64,000 bases of DNA from Calliopum simillimum (GCA_951812925.1 OX638368.1:158768492-158832491), one strand, 5' to 3'; counted from the stretch's first letter, positions 50,104-61,745 are shown. A program made the numbers and translations. Notes: a model not told the origin generated them from the letters alone.

Positions 50104-51119
50104 CTAGAGTTCGTCTTGTGGCCGAAATTCGACCATTTCGATTTGACCACAAGACAAAGGAAAAAGTTTTTATACCCTTCCTTGGTCGATAAAACACAAA
50201 AGGCTTTTAATATTCTTCCTTAGGGTTCAGGCTATCTGCATCGGTGCAGCAGCTAAGTTGCAATATCGTACTTTCCATTTAGAGGCGTGTAGCTTCTACT
50301 AAAGAGCAAACAGTTTTTGATATCTTTCTACACCAAAATTCATAAAAATCAATCATGCTATCGTGCTATATAGTGCCAACTCTATATCTATATCAAATTT
50401 CATAAAAATTGTATGCAGTATTTTCGCCGTGAGAGCGTTTTTTCCATTTAGGGGAGTGGCACTGTCCACTGAAAATATAATGGTCATGTTATCTTTCCTT
50501 AGTGCCAATCCTACCTCCGTACCAAATTTCGTTGAAACAGATGCTGCGGTTTAGCTGTGAGAGCATTTTTTCCATTTAAGGGCGTGGCACCCCCACTGAA
50601 AAACATAATGGTCATATTATCGTTCCTTAGTGTTAACCCTATTTCCACACCAAATTTCGTTAAAATCGATGCAGTGGTTTGGCTGTGAGAGCGTTTGTTC
50701 CATTTAAGGGCGTGGCACAGCCCACTGAAAAACATAATGGTCATATTATCGTTCCTTAGTGCTAACTCTACCTCCGTACCAAATTTCGTTAAAATCGATG
50801 CAGCGGTTTAGCCGTGAGACCATTTTTTTCATTTAGGGGCGTGGCACCCCCCACTGAAAAACAAACTGGTCATATTATCGTTTCTTTTGTATTAACCCTA
50901 TCTCCACACCAAATTTCGTTAAAATCGATGCAGCGGTTTAGCTGTGAGAGCGTTTTTTTCATTTAGGGGCGTGGCACCGCCCACTTTAAAAAAATATATA
51001 GTCCTATGCACTGCTCCTCCTCACAACCTTTCCAACAAAAAAAAAATCAAGCAAATCGGTTGAGATTTAGGTATAGAAACAGGGACCTAACCGATTTCGT
51101 TTGCCTATTTATATATAGA
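50104..51119 (-). mobile_element. non-autonomous Helitron carrying a 128-130-bp minisatellite
   Basis: On the minus strand it starts TCTATATATAAATAGG (preceded by A) and ends CTAG (followed by T). A CTTGTGG...CCACAAG stem lies about 11 bases before the end. Inside, about six tandem units share CCAAATTTCGTTAAAATCGA, GTGAGAGCGTTTTTTCCATT and GGGCGTGGCACC. The GTGGC boxes fall at 50453, 50581, 50709, 50838 and 50968. Open frames here are by-products of the repeat. The same unit appears degraded near 63165-63400. Confidence 0.75.
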
Positions 51120-51244
51120 TTACGTAATAGCTAAAAAATCGAGAAGGCTCGTGCTAGGGAGAAAAGACATCCTGTGAAGTGATTTGCAGAGCTGTTTAAC
51201 CATCAAAAAAATTCCAATTAGTGTCGCCAGATGATTTGAAAGCA

Positions 51245-52400
51245 GAATACCAGCCAATTCATATTATGACATTTCTTTTGTCTCTATAAGATTTTTCAAA
51301 ATGTAATATAAAAATAAAATTACTATATATATTAGATACAGGTAAAATTTTCAATCAATAATGCGATACACTAAAGTTCAACGAAAAAGTATGGTTCGTT
51401 TGGCACACGGTGCTCTTGAACAGTCGATAGGTTTTTTGGCTATGTGGAGAAAATCTGCGAATGGGGTTTCATTTGTATTAGTTTAGTGGTCTGGAAAATG
51501 CATACCCCGAAATCGTAGCTGATCATCCCCGCGAAATATCGCAAAAATACATATCCCATATAAAATAAAAAAAATTCAGAAAAAAAAACGCAACAAACAA
51601 ACATAAAAATAGTTGTTTTTAATGTATTTTGCAATGCTGAATCCGAATCCAGCCCTAAAATTGCTGTATCTTATACGGTTTTTGAGATATCTTAGCCTAA
51701 ACAAGGAAAAAAAGCTGACGCTATGTTTTATTGTTGTGTTTTGGAGCTATATAACAGGACGTATATCCGTAAATTCTGATGCAGAAATGGAAAGCTTTAA
51801 TCAATCTTTTAAACCTAATTCAAATAAGTTCGATATCTTTATTTTTCTCGGAGATATCCTAACCTAAAAAGTTAAAAAAGTGCAAAAAACGTGTTTTGTC
51901 ATTATTTCAGTCTACGATATTTCAGAGAAAAATTAAGCTATTGACATAATTTAAATACGGTTTTAAAGAAAAGGATTGTAACTTTTAGATAATGTATCGA
52001 ATTTTGCGTATGAATGTTCTATATCCTAGTTATATAGCTTCAAAATATAGCAAAAACGGTATTTTTTCCTAGTTTAGGCTAAGATATCTCAAAAACTGTA
52101 TGAGATATAGCAATTTCAAGGCCGGATTCAGGTTCAGCATTGCAAAATACATTAAATATAACTATTTTTATATTTGTTTGTTGCGTTTTTAATCCGATAT
52201 TTTTTTTTTTTTTATATGGGATATGTATTTTTGCGATATTTCGCGGGGATGATCAGCTACGATTTCGGGGTTTGCATTTTTCAGACCACTAAACTAATAC
52301 AAATGAAACCCCATTCACAGATTTTCTCCACATAGCCAAAAAACCTATCGACTGTTCAAGAGCACCGTGGGCATTTATCCTTAGAATTGAATAAACCCTA
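51245..52400 (+). repeat. repeat R3, copy interrupted by a foldback element
   Basis: 51245-51405 matches 5990-6160 and 52370-52400 matches the following bases there (GGGCATTTATTC...GAATGAA), with 964 bp of foldback sequence between. R3 is older than the foldback insertion. Confidence 0.65.
51406..52369. mobile_element. foldback element, CACGGTGCTC ends (964 bp)
   Basis: It starts CACGGTGCTCTTGAACAGTC and ends with the exact reverse complement. The arms are about 320 bp or more with high identity, sharing CGTAGCTGATCATCCCCGCG, GCAATGCTGAATCC and AAGATATCTCA. The flanks both read GGCA (51402-51405 and 52370-52373), and comparison with the empty R3 site at 6155 confirms the boundaries. There is no transposase. 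Confidence 0.8.
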
Positions 52401-52414
52401 ATATATGTATATAT

Positions 52415-53133
52415 GAAGCACTCCATGCCAAGTGTACCAAAAAAAAAAATTTTTTTTCTCTGATTTCGCTCAAATTTGGCAATATGGTAGATCCGGAGTG
52501 CAAGAACAACAATCCGGTTTTGCAAAAAATATTGAAAGGAAAAAAAATTTTTTTTTTAGCTTTTCAAAAAATTTCCAAAAAAATCACACGTATTGCTTGG
52601 ACGATCCTAAGCAATTTTCGCTATGAACACTTTTTACGTAAGATGCTTTCCTTTCGAGTAAAAAAAGATTTTTGCCTGCCGCGGGCATGCAAAATCCAAA
52701 AACGCCTATGTAGCGACCGAATCCCATCTTGAACCATACATCAATTTAAAGTACTTTTAAAAAAAATCTAAGAGGGCTTTTTTAATAAAAATTTAAAAGC
52801 ATTTTTAAGTGTAAAAAATTTTGGTGAAAAGAAAAAAATATTTTACACCAAGAAATATTTTTTTATAAAAAGAACATTTCAAAATGAATGAGACCATTAA
52901 CTTAGATTAATCAATTTACAAACTTTAGTGCAAGCTATTAATTTTTGAAAAAACACCCTTTTCATGAAAATGACTAAAAACGCCAACTTCAACACTCTGT
53001 ATTTTAACAACAAATGGTACTAGGACCAAATCCGGATTATTGTTCTTGCACACAGGATCTACCATATTGCCAAATTTTAGCGAAATCGGAGAAAAAAAAA
53101 TTTTTTTTTGGTTCACTTGGCAAGGAGTGCTTC
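52415..53133. mobile_element. inverted-repeat element, GAAGCACTCC ends (719 bp)
   Basis: The left arm (52415-52518) has GAAGCACTCCATGCCAAGTG, TTGGCAATATGGTAGATCC and CAAGAACAACAATCCGG. The right arm (53030-53133) is the reverse complement with scattered changes. The spacer contains AT-rich sequence with no gene. The AT-alternating flanks prevent a firm target-duplication call. Confidence 0.65.
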
Positions 53134-54329
53134 ATATACGAGTATGCAAATATATTTATGTGTATGTGGCCGAAACATATGTCACCAATTTCCAATATTT
53201 GTAGCGTCGGTTGTTGTTCATTCCAAATTTGATTGTGAACTAATTTTGCTTTCTTCTTCTCCTTTGATTGCGTTTTACTTCATATTTTCCCATTTTTAGC
53301 CGATTTTCTAAGGGTGCCCGCAACCGACCAAAATTTTTATTTTTTTTTTTTTTTGTCAAAAATGATCACTTCGCTATTTTTTTGATATAATTTTTCCAAC
53401 TGACGAAATTAATTTACTTTTTTCACTAGTAGTCAGATAAGGTCCTTAGCTTTCCATTGATATACATTTAGTCAAAGGATATGAGTTGAAATCAAAATGG
53501 TGCCCACACCCTACACTATTCCCTTATTTAATTCATTTAATTTAAATGCTATACAATTAAAAGGACTGAAATATCATGTGAATTCAAGATGTTATCTTAA
53601 AATTCCTATAACTTTTGATAAAACTGTCGTATGACATCTTTCCAGAGTTCAGTTTGAAGAAAAAGAATGTCATTTCGTGATTAATGAGGTAAAACAATAA
53701 CAAAAACTTTTCATCTCAAATACTTCACATTCATTTCTGGCCGTGAGTACAAAATTTACGCAGAAAGTTATTTCGGAATGACACTCAGCTAACCGAGAAA
53801 AAACTTGTTAATTATCTATCAATATCGATAAAAAAGCCGAACACTTTATACGGTTGGAGACTTTGGATTTTTAAGCAATTTCTGAAAGATTAATAAAAGA
53901 CAAAATATTCTATTATTTAACAAAACTTATTTCATATAATGGCTTTATCTAAAGAGATATCTATGTCCATAATGGGTATTATATTTGACCATATTTGTCC
54001 ATAAATAGTATCATATTGACGAGAGTCGTGCTTAACCAACATAAAGCAAAGCAAAACTCTTAAATCTCAGTCACAAAATGCAAACGAAGAAAGATAAAAA
54101 TCTGGCGTGCCTAAATAGGTAGAAAATTATCTATTCCATAAAACAATTAAGTAAAGGCAAATTATATTTTGTTCTAAATTAAATTTTTATCAAATTTGAG
54201 AGATTTTAAATTATTCGTAAATAATTTGTTAAAAGGTTTTTTTACTACAATGTGCGATTGCAAATAATCCCAATCATTGTCATTTTGGAGTAAATTGAAT
54301 TTTTGTTTTAGTAGAAACTATGCGACTGA

Positions 54330-54572
54330 ATGGATAATATGAACAGCAAGCTGTTCTTATTTTTTCTGCCGATTGTAGCGGGCGTTTATTTCATTATAAG
54401 TTTTCCGCAACTTGTGGCATCCTTAAATGCTTTACGTTTTACAAATCTTAAATGTGCAATCAACGACGAATCATTGGCTGAATTTAAAATTTGTCAGCTT
54501 AAGGTGTTAGGTCGAGACACGGTTGGCTTAAATTTACATATAGTAACAAAAAAGGTTATTAAAAAAGTGCTT
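54330..54572 (+). CDS. DUF1091 (DM8) family secreted protein, exon 1
   Basis: The 81 codons start with a hydrophobic signal sequence (LFLFFLPIVAGVYFIISFP) and continue RFTNLKCAINDESLAEFKIC and LKVLGRDTVGLNLHI, the hallmark start of DUF1091/DM8 proteins, a fly family of small secreted proteins of uncertain function. Met 54330 or Met 54339 could start translation. The exon ends GTGCTT before a GTAAGT donor. It is on the opposite strand to kuz and nested in its intron. The open frame that continues past 54572 is intron read-through. Confidence 0.75.
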
Positions 54573-54631
54573 GTAAGTTTATTAGAAGAAAAAATATTAA
54601 CACCCTTTTTAATCGAAGTATTATTCTCTAG
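54573..54631 (+). other. 59-nt intron of the DUF1091 gene
   Basis: It begins GTAAGTTT and ends TTCTCTAG. The length is typical of small fly introns, and splicing restores the family sequence in phase 0. Confidence 0.7.
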
Positions 54632-54802
54632 TTTAATAATGTTCTGCTTAAAAAAACCAATGGATACCTTCCGTTTCTTATTAATAGCTCAGTGGAATTT
54701 TGTAAATTTATGAAGGATCAGTCACGTTTTTCATTTTATAAAATATTTTTTGATGGATTAAAAAAGTACACGAACGCTAATCACACCTGTCCCTATGATC
54801 AT
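54632..54802 (+). CDS. DUF1091 (DM8) family secreted protein, exon 2 (C-terminal exon not found)
   Basis: The 57 codons in phase 0 read FNNVLLKKTNGYLPFLINSS, VEFCKFMKDQSRFSFYKIFF and ANHTCPYDH. These include the family motifs FC-FM and HTCPYDH with their conserved cysteines. The exon ends at a GTAAGT donor (54803), where many family members also have an intron, as far as I recall. The last 35-45 residues expected of the family are missing. Joining to an AG at 54870 gives a poor match. The gene may have a distant last exon or be a recent pseudogene; both visible exons are free of stops. Confidence 0.72.
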
Positions 54803-57106
54803 GTAAGTAAAAATTGGTATTTCTTTTCGTTGTTTTATTAAAACAAAATTTAATCTAACCGAAAAAATAGATAAGATTAAAAAATTTATGTAAAGAAACA
54901 TTCAGAAATATCAAAATTTTAAAAATATATTTAACTAAAATTACTGTTATTTTCCAATTAAGTAAAAAAAAAAATAAAAATATGGATTTTAAGTGTTTTA
55001 TTGATATAATGCAGAATAATTTTTGTTTCTTAGCAACTATTTTTGTATTTATTTTTTCTAGGTCAGCTTTTTTTCTTATAATTTACAACTTAAAAACCAA
55101 ATACAAAACGACTACTCACAACTTTTTTATTTGATTTTTCAAATATTTTGATTTATTTCAATTTAGGAAAATTTTAAAAACAAAATTTATAAAATATAAA
55201 ATTTAGTTGTTTTTATTTCTTAACATTTAGAGCTATATCACGACTAATTTTTGAAAACGTATCCATTTTAATGAAAAACTTTTAGTAACCGATTGCCACA
55301 AAATACAAAACTACCAACTCTACTTAGTTTTTCATCAGCCGAATTTTGTGAAAAATCGTTTGGCTATTGACAAACTGAATTTGAGCACAGTTTTTTTTAT
55401 TCTCTGAAATTTTTTTTTTTTCAAAAATCTCAACGGAAATAGAAAAAACGCTGCCGAAATAACAAAATTTTTTGTACTGCTTTCAAAAGGCAATTTCTTA
55501 TCGTTTTTCGCTCTGTTGGCAACCGAAAAAAACGTTCCGCCAGCATTGTGTTCAGGCCATTAGTTTTTTTTTGGAATTTATTTTAAGATATTCAATTTAA
55601 AATTTATAAAATCAAGAAGATTCAATTTTAGCGTATTAAATATTTTTGAGCTATTCCGATCGGTTAAGAACTCAAAAATGTACAGCTGTTATGTGATGTT
55701 TCCAATAACTCCAAGGTTCATAAAACCTAGAATTATGTGTAATTAAGGTCTTACACGTAAAGCGCCAGGTAAAAAAATGTTGATGTCATCGATCCAAATA
55801 CAAAAAATTTTCATAGTATAAAGTCTGATTAACAAGCTAGAAGACTTTCAAAATGTTACTAATCGGCAGGTATGCGTTACTTCGATTCAAATTTTTAAGA
55901 CCCTCTAGCTCATTAACCATACTTTATATTTGTAAAAATATTTTGTATCTGGATCGGAGACATATGAGCATATCCAAAAATAATCTTCCCTTATAAATAT
56001 GACACAGGTTTTAAGAAAATTTTTTTTCATGTTCAATAACCAAATGTGGTGGAATATATTCCTAGACGTGTGATATGAAATTCCCAAAAATTTCGATCTG
56101 AGAGGGTGTTAGGAGGTCATTTTATCTAAAAATTTTGGTAAAATCGAGATTTCCGATAACATACTGGAGAGCACATATTTCGGATGTAGTAGATATATTA
56201 CTAGGCACCTTTCTAAATATTCTGGAGTAAAACTTAGAAGAATTTGGGTTTTTCATAAAAGAATTTACTTGATTTTTTTCAGAAATTTAGGACCTGTTAT
56301 GTGGGCGTAATGAGCGCTTTAGACTTTTTAACCCATTCGCCACGACCCATATACGATTTTTCTGAATTTTACTCCGGAATATTTGTTAGATATCCCGCTA
56401 TCTTGCCTTATGTGTCGCTATGGTGTGTTGGAACTTTTGAACTTTTTTAAGGTTAAGATATTTCGGAGGAAAATAAAGATATCAATATTAAAGAGAGTTT
56501 TGAAGGAAAAAAAATACTACTTTTAAAAACTCTATTCAGTTTTATGACGAACAATTATTTGGTTTTGTTATATAATCTTAAAAGTGGTGAAAAAACCGTA
56601 CATGTAATAATTTTATGTTAGGATATTTCAAAATCAAACCCAGTGCAAAAAAACGGGTTTTTCGGCCCTGGATTAAAAAAGAGCGATTCACTTTTCTTTC
56701 TAAACATTTTCCCGAAAAAACATTTTGGGTCCAAGCACTTTTTATTTAAAACATGATAGGACAGGTGTGTATTATAAAAAAATCGGAAACATAAAAATTT
56801 TGTTTCGCTTCACATGAAAAACCATAGTCTATATATTAATATGCATGACAAAAACTTGTCCATCAACTTTTATTTTGTTAAAGATGGAGTACAACTTTTA
56901 ATTATATACCATTAGAAAGGTATAAGCACGTAGATGTACACAAAGTTGAAATTATGTTAATATTTTGACTTTTGGCCAAGTATAATTTAATGGTTTATTA
57001 TTAACAACAACAAACTACACGGTCACACGGAGCTGAAAAAAGTATAAATCACAAAGAGAAAGACAAGAAGCTGATTGACACTGACTTTATGTTTGTTTTC
57101 TTTATA

Positions 57107-58339
57107 TCAGGGTTAGGCGTATGAACTGTTACCTAATCAAATGATCATAACTTTTTGTGTGAAATTATTTTTTATTGATTCAAATGACTAAAATGTGCGG
57201 AAGCATTTAGAAAACTAGAATCCAGCTACTTTAGCTCGATATGGCCACCTGTTGCCTTGACTATGGCCTTCAAACGGTCAAAAAACGAGTTGCATGCTGC
57301 AAGAATGTGATCTTTCGATATTTTGGCCCATTCCCCTAAAATGGCTTTCTTCAGCGCATCTATACAGGCATATTTTTTAGTCCTCACCTTGCTCTCTAAG
57401 ATGGCCCAGATTGAATAGTCTACCGGATTTGCGTCTGGCGAATTTAATAGCTATTGTGTAGACGAAATGAAGTGTGGAACGTGGTTTTTTAACCATTTTT
57501 GGTTCACACGAACTTTATGAGATGGTGCTGAGTCTTGTTGGAACGTTATGGTCTGCGACCGAAATGTTTGCGTGCCCACGGCTGTAAAGCAGCTTCCAAC
57601 ACATTATCCCATTTGCCCATACCATTACTTGAGATGGGAAATTACTTCGGGTGGCTGTTCGTAGGTTTAAATTCTCGTAGTAGCGTTCGGTCAAGTGAAC
57701 ACGATCATTTTGAGAGTTTATAAACTGCACCATCGGGAAATTTTTCTCATCAGAGAACACAATGTTTGGAAATTGGCCACGTTCGTAACAACTCCTTTGC
57801 TCTTTCGAGTCTAACTTTTTTTTGCTTTGGTGTAAGATCGTGTGCCTTTTGGAACTTGTAAGGCTTTACCTTGAGCTCATTTTGCAATATGCGTATGATG
57901 CTTTGCTGGGATACTTTCAGTTCTTTGGCCATTTGATTACCACTACGACGTGGATTTCGTTCAAGTCGGGCCTTCACTTTTCGCACCATGTCAGGCGATG
58001 TTGCATTTTTTTTTTCCACCACAGCAGCGTTTGGCAACGCTACCAGTACCATTATAACGAGTTATGGTACGATACACAAACATTTTATTCACTTTGAGAT
58101 GTTTGAGCTCACGAACAATAGCTGGTTGGGATTTTCCAGCCAAATATAATGCAATCACACTATTACGTTTGAAATCCATTTTGGAAAACTTTTGTTTTAT
58201 AAAACTTAGACGAAAATGCTTTTGGAGGCATGTAAATAAAATAATGAGCTGTCACTGGTATGAATTTGACACAGCTGTCTTTATCGGTTTGCCAGATATA
58301 TTGCTCTGAATTTGGTAACAGTTCATGTGTCTAACCTTG
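57107..58339 (-). mobile_element. Tc1/mariner element of the maT-like (DD37D) group, degenerate
   Basis: The ends read CAGGGTTAGGCGTATGAACTGTTACC on the left (first 20: CAGGGTTAGGCGTATGAACT) and, inverted, CAAGGTTAGACACATGAACT on the right, with TA dinucleotides beside both. Total length is about 1.2 kb, right for the superfamily. The insertion site is known from the intact repeat B copy. The left boundary could be off by one or two bases because the flank TATATCAGGG resembles the element end. Confidence 0.8.
57226..58179 (-). pseudogene. maT-like transposase, broken by frameshifts and a stop
   Basis: The start MDFKRNSVIALYLAGKSQP leads into a helix-turn-helix region. RRSGNQMAKELKVSQQSIIR and LTPKQKKVRLERAKELL follow, then FSDEKNFPMVQF (first Asp), QQDSAPSHK (second Asp) and NSPDANPVDYSIW (third Asp). 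The spacing of 37 residues between the last two marks DD37D, as in the maT group. It ends GGHIELK-stop at 57226. Frameshifts lie near 58010, 57755 and 57560, and a TAG replaces an expected codon at 57451-57453. The catalytic triad itself is intact, so decay is fairly recent. Confidence 0.82.
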
Positions 58340-60249
58340 TATATAGGATGATAGATGAGATTTCCATTTCGTACCAAATAGCAAAAAAAAAAGTGTCTAA
58401 AAAGTAGCAAAATTATTATTATACTTGTGGTAGAATTTTGACCACTGGGCGATTCTAATTTACATAATTTTCTACAAAAATTGCTAGGACTCATTTTCAT
58501 TTGTTGTTCAGGGGATGGATTGATATAAACTTTGTGAGCCTTGGAACTTTGGGAAACATTACATCTAATTTGACTGGTCTATAATTTTAAGTTGGTGTGA
58601 AATATTCATAAAAAAAAAAATCTTTCTTAAAAATATTTAATTTAAAAGCTACTTAATCTTTAAAATACTGCTTTGAATTTTTCTGATCGGTCAAGTAGCA
58701 AAAAAGTTGTAAACGTTGTAGTTAAAAATTAATATGAAATATTTTAATTAAGAGTACATACTAGCTCGTTATAGAAAACGAAAAAGGATTCTCACTTGAA
58801 AATTAGTCATCTCATTCAACTTTTAATTTTTACGCTAGAAAGATATTTTAAAAACAAAAATGTGCTGAATTAAATCAGCCACAGTTTTTTTTTTTTTTGG
58901 ATTCTTGTTGCTTAACGCATAGTTTTCAAATAATGTATCAAAAGCTGATTTTTTTAACTTTAAGTTCCCTGGAAGGGGTTTTGATTCTCTCTTGAGCGGT
59001 GGACTTTTTTTGAAAAGTTAGCATATGCAGTCCAATAAGCGACTGTGCCAAGTTTCAAGACCGCAGCAATTATTATTATTATACTATTATTAATGCTATT
59101 ATTATAATAGTATTTATTGTATATTTTTATTTTTATTTTTCTGCTAAACTATTAAAATTCTTGTTTTCTGTTGAAAATTTCGCAAATTTTTAAGCTATCA
59201 TTCAATATTTCTTTTATGTTAAACATGTAAAAGTTTCAAGTTAGGGCTTATCTGGCTGTTGTGATGTATCGTCGCTAATTCCTCAATTACATAGATAAAT
59301 AATTAATATCTATATTTTGTAATTTATCGTTAGCAGCTGGACTTTATTGTTAAGGATTTGATTATGGATACATCCATGTTCAAACTTTTTCCCGTACCGG
59401 CGGGACAATATTTATTGATTTCATCTGCATATATAAACAACAGCTTGAAGGGAACAGTACATACTTATATAGATATACTAAAGGATTTGTAACGGTAACA
59501 GCGCTTGACAGAGATCAAAGAAATAATTTTATATTTAGTTCACTCAAATATATCAGTAATAAAAACTCAAATTTTTTGTGAAAAAATTAAAATAGCTGTT
59601 ATCTAATGATCAAATAAAATTTAGAAAAAGTTGATATCCTATTCTTTTTCGTAAATTTCGTATTAAATTTTACTTAAGGTTTTTGCTTAAGGAAAAGAAA
59701 TACTCAATAAATACTTAGCCGAAAACGCAACATGACTACAAGGGATGTTCAATGCAAAAGATAAAAATCCAATTCGTTTGGTATTCAAATTCGATTCAAA
59801 TGCGATTTTCTAAAAGAAAATTTTAAATTTGCATGAATTGAAGATATAAAATACAACCGATATGTATAGACAGAGCGACAGACACACTCATACAAACACA
59901 CACAATGCAAATACAAATACACTTAAGAAATTTCCACTCCATTTGTTGCACTTTGTAGCATTTTACGTTTGAAAGAAAGTAAAAATAAAATAAAAAACTT
60001 GAAAATACTATCGAATTTTTTCATTTTTGATAAGAGCAGCACAAAACTGCTTTAGATTTTTTTCTTGTTGTTTTTTATATTTAAATTTTACTTTTGCTCC
60101 TTTTTTTTGTAAAATCTTTCCACAGTTGTCAAAGAATTTATTTTGAATTAAGATGGCAAGCCATATCCTTTTGTATACGCGCGCATATCCTTTCAGAACG
60201 CTTTTTCTTTGAAGCTTCACAAAGTATTTGCTTAACATAGATTTTGTGA

Positions 60250-60884
60250 GATGACATGAAAAGCAAAAAAGCATCTCCCACCTGCTGCTGGGAGTTGCTG
60301 AAGAGGAATTGTAATTTTGCAACGAAACAAATTCAGTAGAAGAGAATATTAGAATTTTGTTTGTTGTTACATTTGAAAAGGAAGGCACCAACAGTACCGA
60401 GCAATGGTCTCAGAAGCCAAGAAGTGGAGTTAAAAGCTGTTGAAGACGCTAAAGATAAATTGTGTGTATTCTTGTTAAATTCGTGCAACTTTAATGTATA
60501 CATCCTACTCCAAATAATGTTCATCTTCCTCAATGCACTTTATTGTAATTAATTTCTGACTCAAGGTTAAAATACTTTGCTTTGCTTCCAACAATATTTT
60601 ACTTTTTCCCATTTCTATGAAAATACAGCTTTAGCAAAGCGCTAGAGGTTGATCCTGCTGTCAATAGCAGCAGCAGGAGCATTAAAAGTTTCGCTCGAAA
60701 AGAAGAAAAAAGTCAAGGACGCGTAAAATTTTAACAAAGCTGTAAAATACAAATAAAGCACAGCAACACGAAGTGGAAGGAGCGGAAAAACATCGTCAGC
60801 CAAAGCAAACAACTTTGGAGTAAAAATGCTTTTGTGTAGGTTGCCAAGAAAAGGTGAAAATGAATAAGAAAATCTTATTTCAAG
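60250..60884 (+). other. possible plus-strand noncoding first exon
   Basis: This A-rich stretch has AGCAGCAGCAGGAGC, AACACGAAGTGGAAGGAGCG and similar phrases typical of fly 5' UTRs. It ends TTTCAAG at the donor GTAAAC (60885). An alternative donor GTGAAA is near 60853. Open frames on both strands are short and unrelated to known families. With 41630-42112 it might be an alternative leader of the same transcript; this is a guess. Confidence 0.2.
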
Positions 60885-61297
60885 GTAAACTATTAAATTG
60901 GAGTTTTTGTTATTTTTAAGCTCAAGAAATTTAAATAACCCAAGCAATTTTATAAGAGTTAAAAAATCTTTTTAAAATATTGTGAGGTAACAAGTTGCTG
61001 GGCGCTCGTTTGATGCCTCCACATATTTATTTTATATCGAGCATTAAATTGGTTTAATATGATAAGCATCGTATTTGAAATATGCTAATTAGTATAATAA
61101 GAAATTTGAGGAAAAAACCAACAAAATAGTTGTACGATAGTTTAATAGATTAAGTTCAATAGTTTTAGTAACATGTAGCAGCACCAGTCAACAGCTGTTA
61201 CCGCAATCAGCTGTTCACTCACCACACCTCAGTGTAGGCAGAAAATATTGGCATTCGAGCGGCGACCGGCAGTGAGTAAAGGTGGTGAGCATAATAG

Positions 61298-61745
61298 TTA
61301 GTGGCATTAGTTAGCATGGTATTGTGCCAAGCCGATACTGTGAACCTAGAAATTAGTGGCATTTAGTTAGAACGGTATTGAGCCAAAACGATACTATGAA
61401 AGTGGTAAACATAGAAATTTGAAGCATTTAGTTAGAACAGTATTGAGCCAAGCCGATACTGAGTGAGTGAGACAGCATAATCACTAGGAGTATTCAGATA
61501 TAACTGTATTGAGCCAAAACGATTCTATGAAAGTGGTAAACAAAGAAATTAGTAGCCTTTAGTTAGAATAGAATTAAGCCAAGCCGATACTGCGAGAGTG
61601 AGGCAGCATAATCACTAGGAGTCTTCAGTTACAACGGTATTAAGTCAAGCCGATACGGTGTGAGTGAGATAGCATAATCACCAGGGATATTCCGTTGTAA
61701 CGGTATTGAGCCAAGCCAATAATGTACAGGCCGGACGTTCAAATC
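61298..61745. repeat. 65-bp tandem repeat array, seven units
   Basis: The phrase GCCAAGCCGATACTG or its variant GCCAAAACGAT recurs at 61326, 61382, 61447, 61512, 61578, 61644 and 61709, a period of 65-66 bp after the first 56-bp step. Two unit types alternate: one with GAGTGAGACAGCATAATCAC and one with ATGAAAGTGGTAAACA. There is no coding sequence. Confidence 0.8.

Larger units (their letters stand above)
56830..58460. repeat. repeat family B, copy interrupted by a maT-like transposon
   Basis: The left part (56830-57106) has CTATATATTAATATGCATGA, CCATTAGAAAGGTATAAGC and CACGGTCACACGGAGCTGA. The right part (58340-58460) has GGATGATAGATGAGATTTCC, CGTACCAAATAGCAAA and CCACTGGGCGATTC. Together they match the intact copy at 47935-48380 on both sides of the junction. 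Confidence 0.65.

Noticed and set aside
50363..50744. Open frames on both strands across the GGGCGTGGC units
   Set aside because: They follow the 128-130-bp minisatellite period and break between units.
54871..55134. Third exon of the DUF1091 gene after an AG at 54870
   Set aside because: The reading (IRLKNLCKETF and so on) lacks the family's C-terminal motifs and the acceptor has a purine-rich tract.
60008..60391. 127-residue minus-strand frame
   Set aside because: There is no recognisable domain, composition is biased to Lys/Asn/Phe as expected from AT-rich DNA, and no splice or family support exists.
61298..61745. CRISPR array
   Set aside because: The units are contiguous diverged 65-bp tandem repeats without unique spacers, in eukaryotic DNA.
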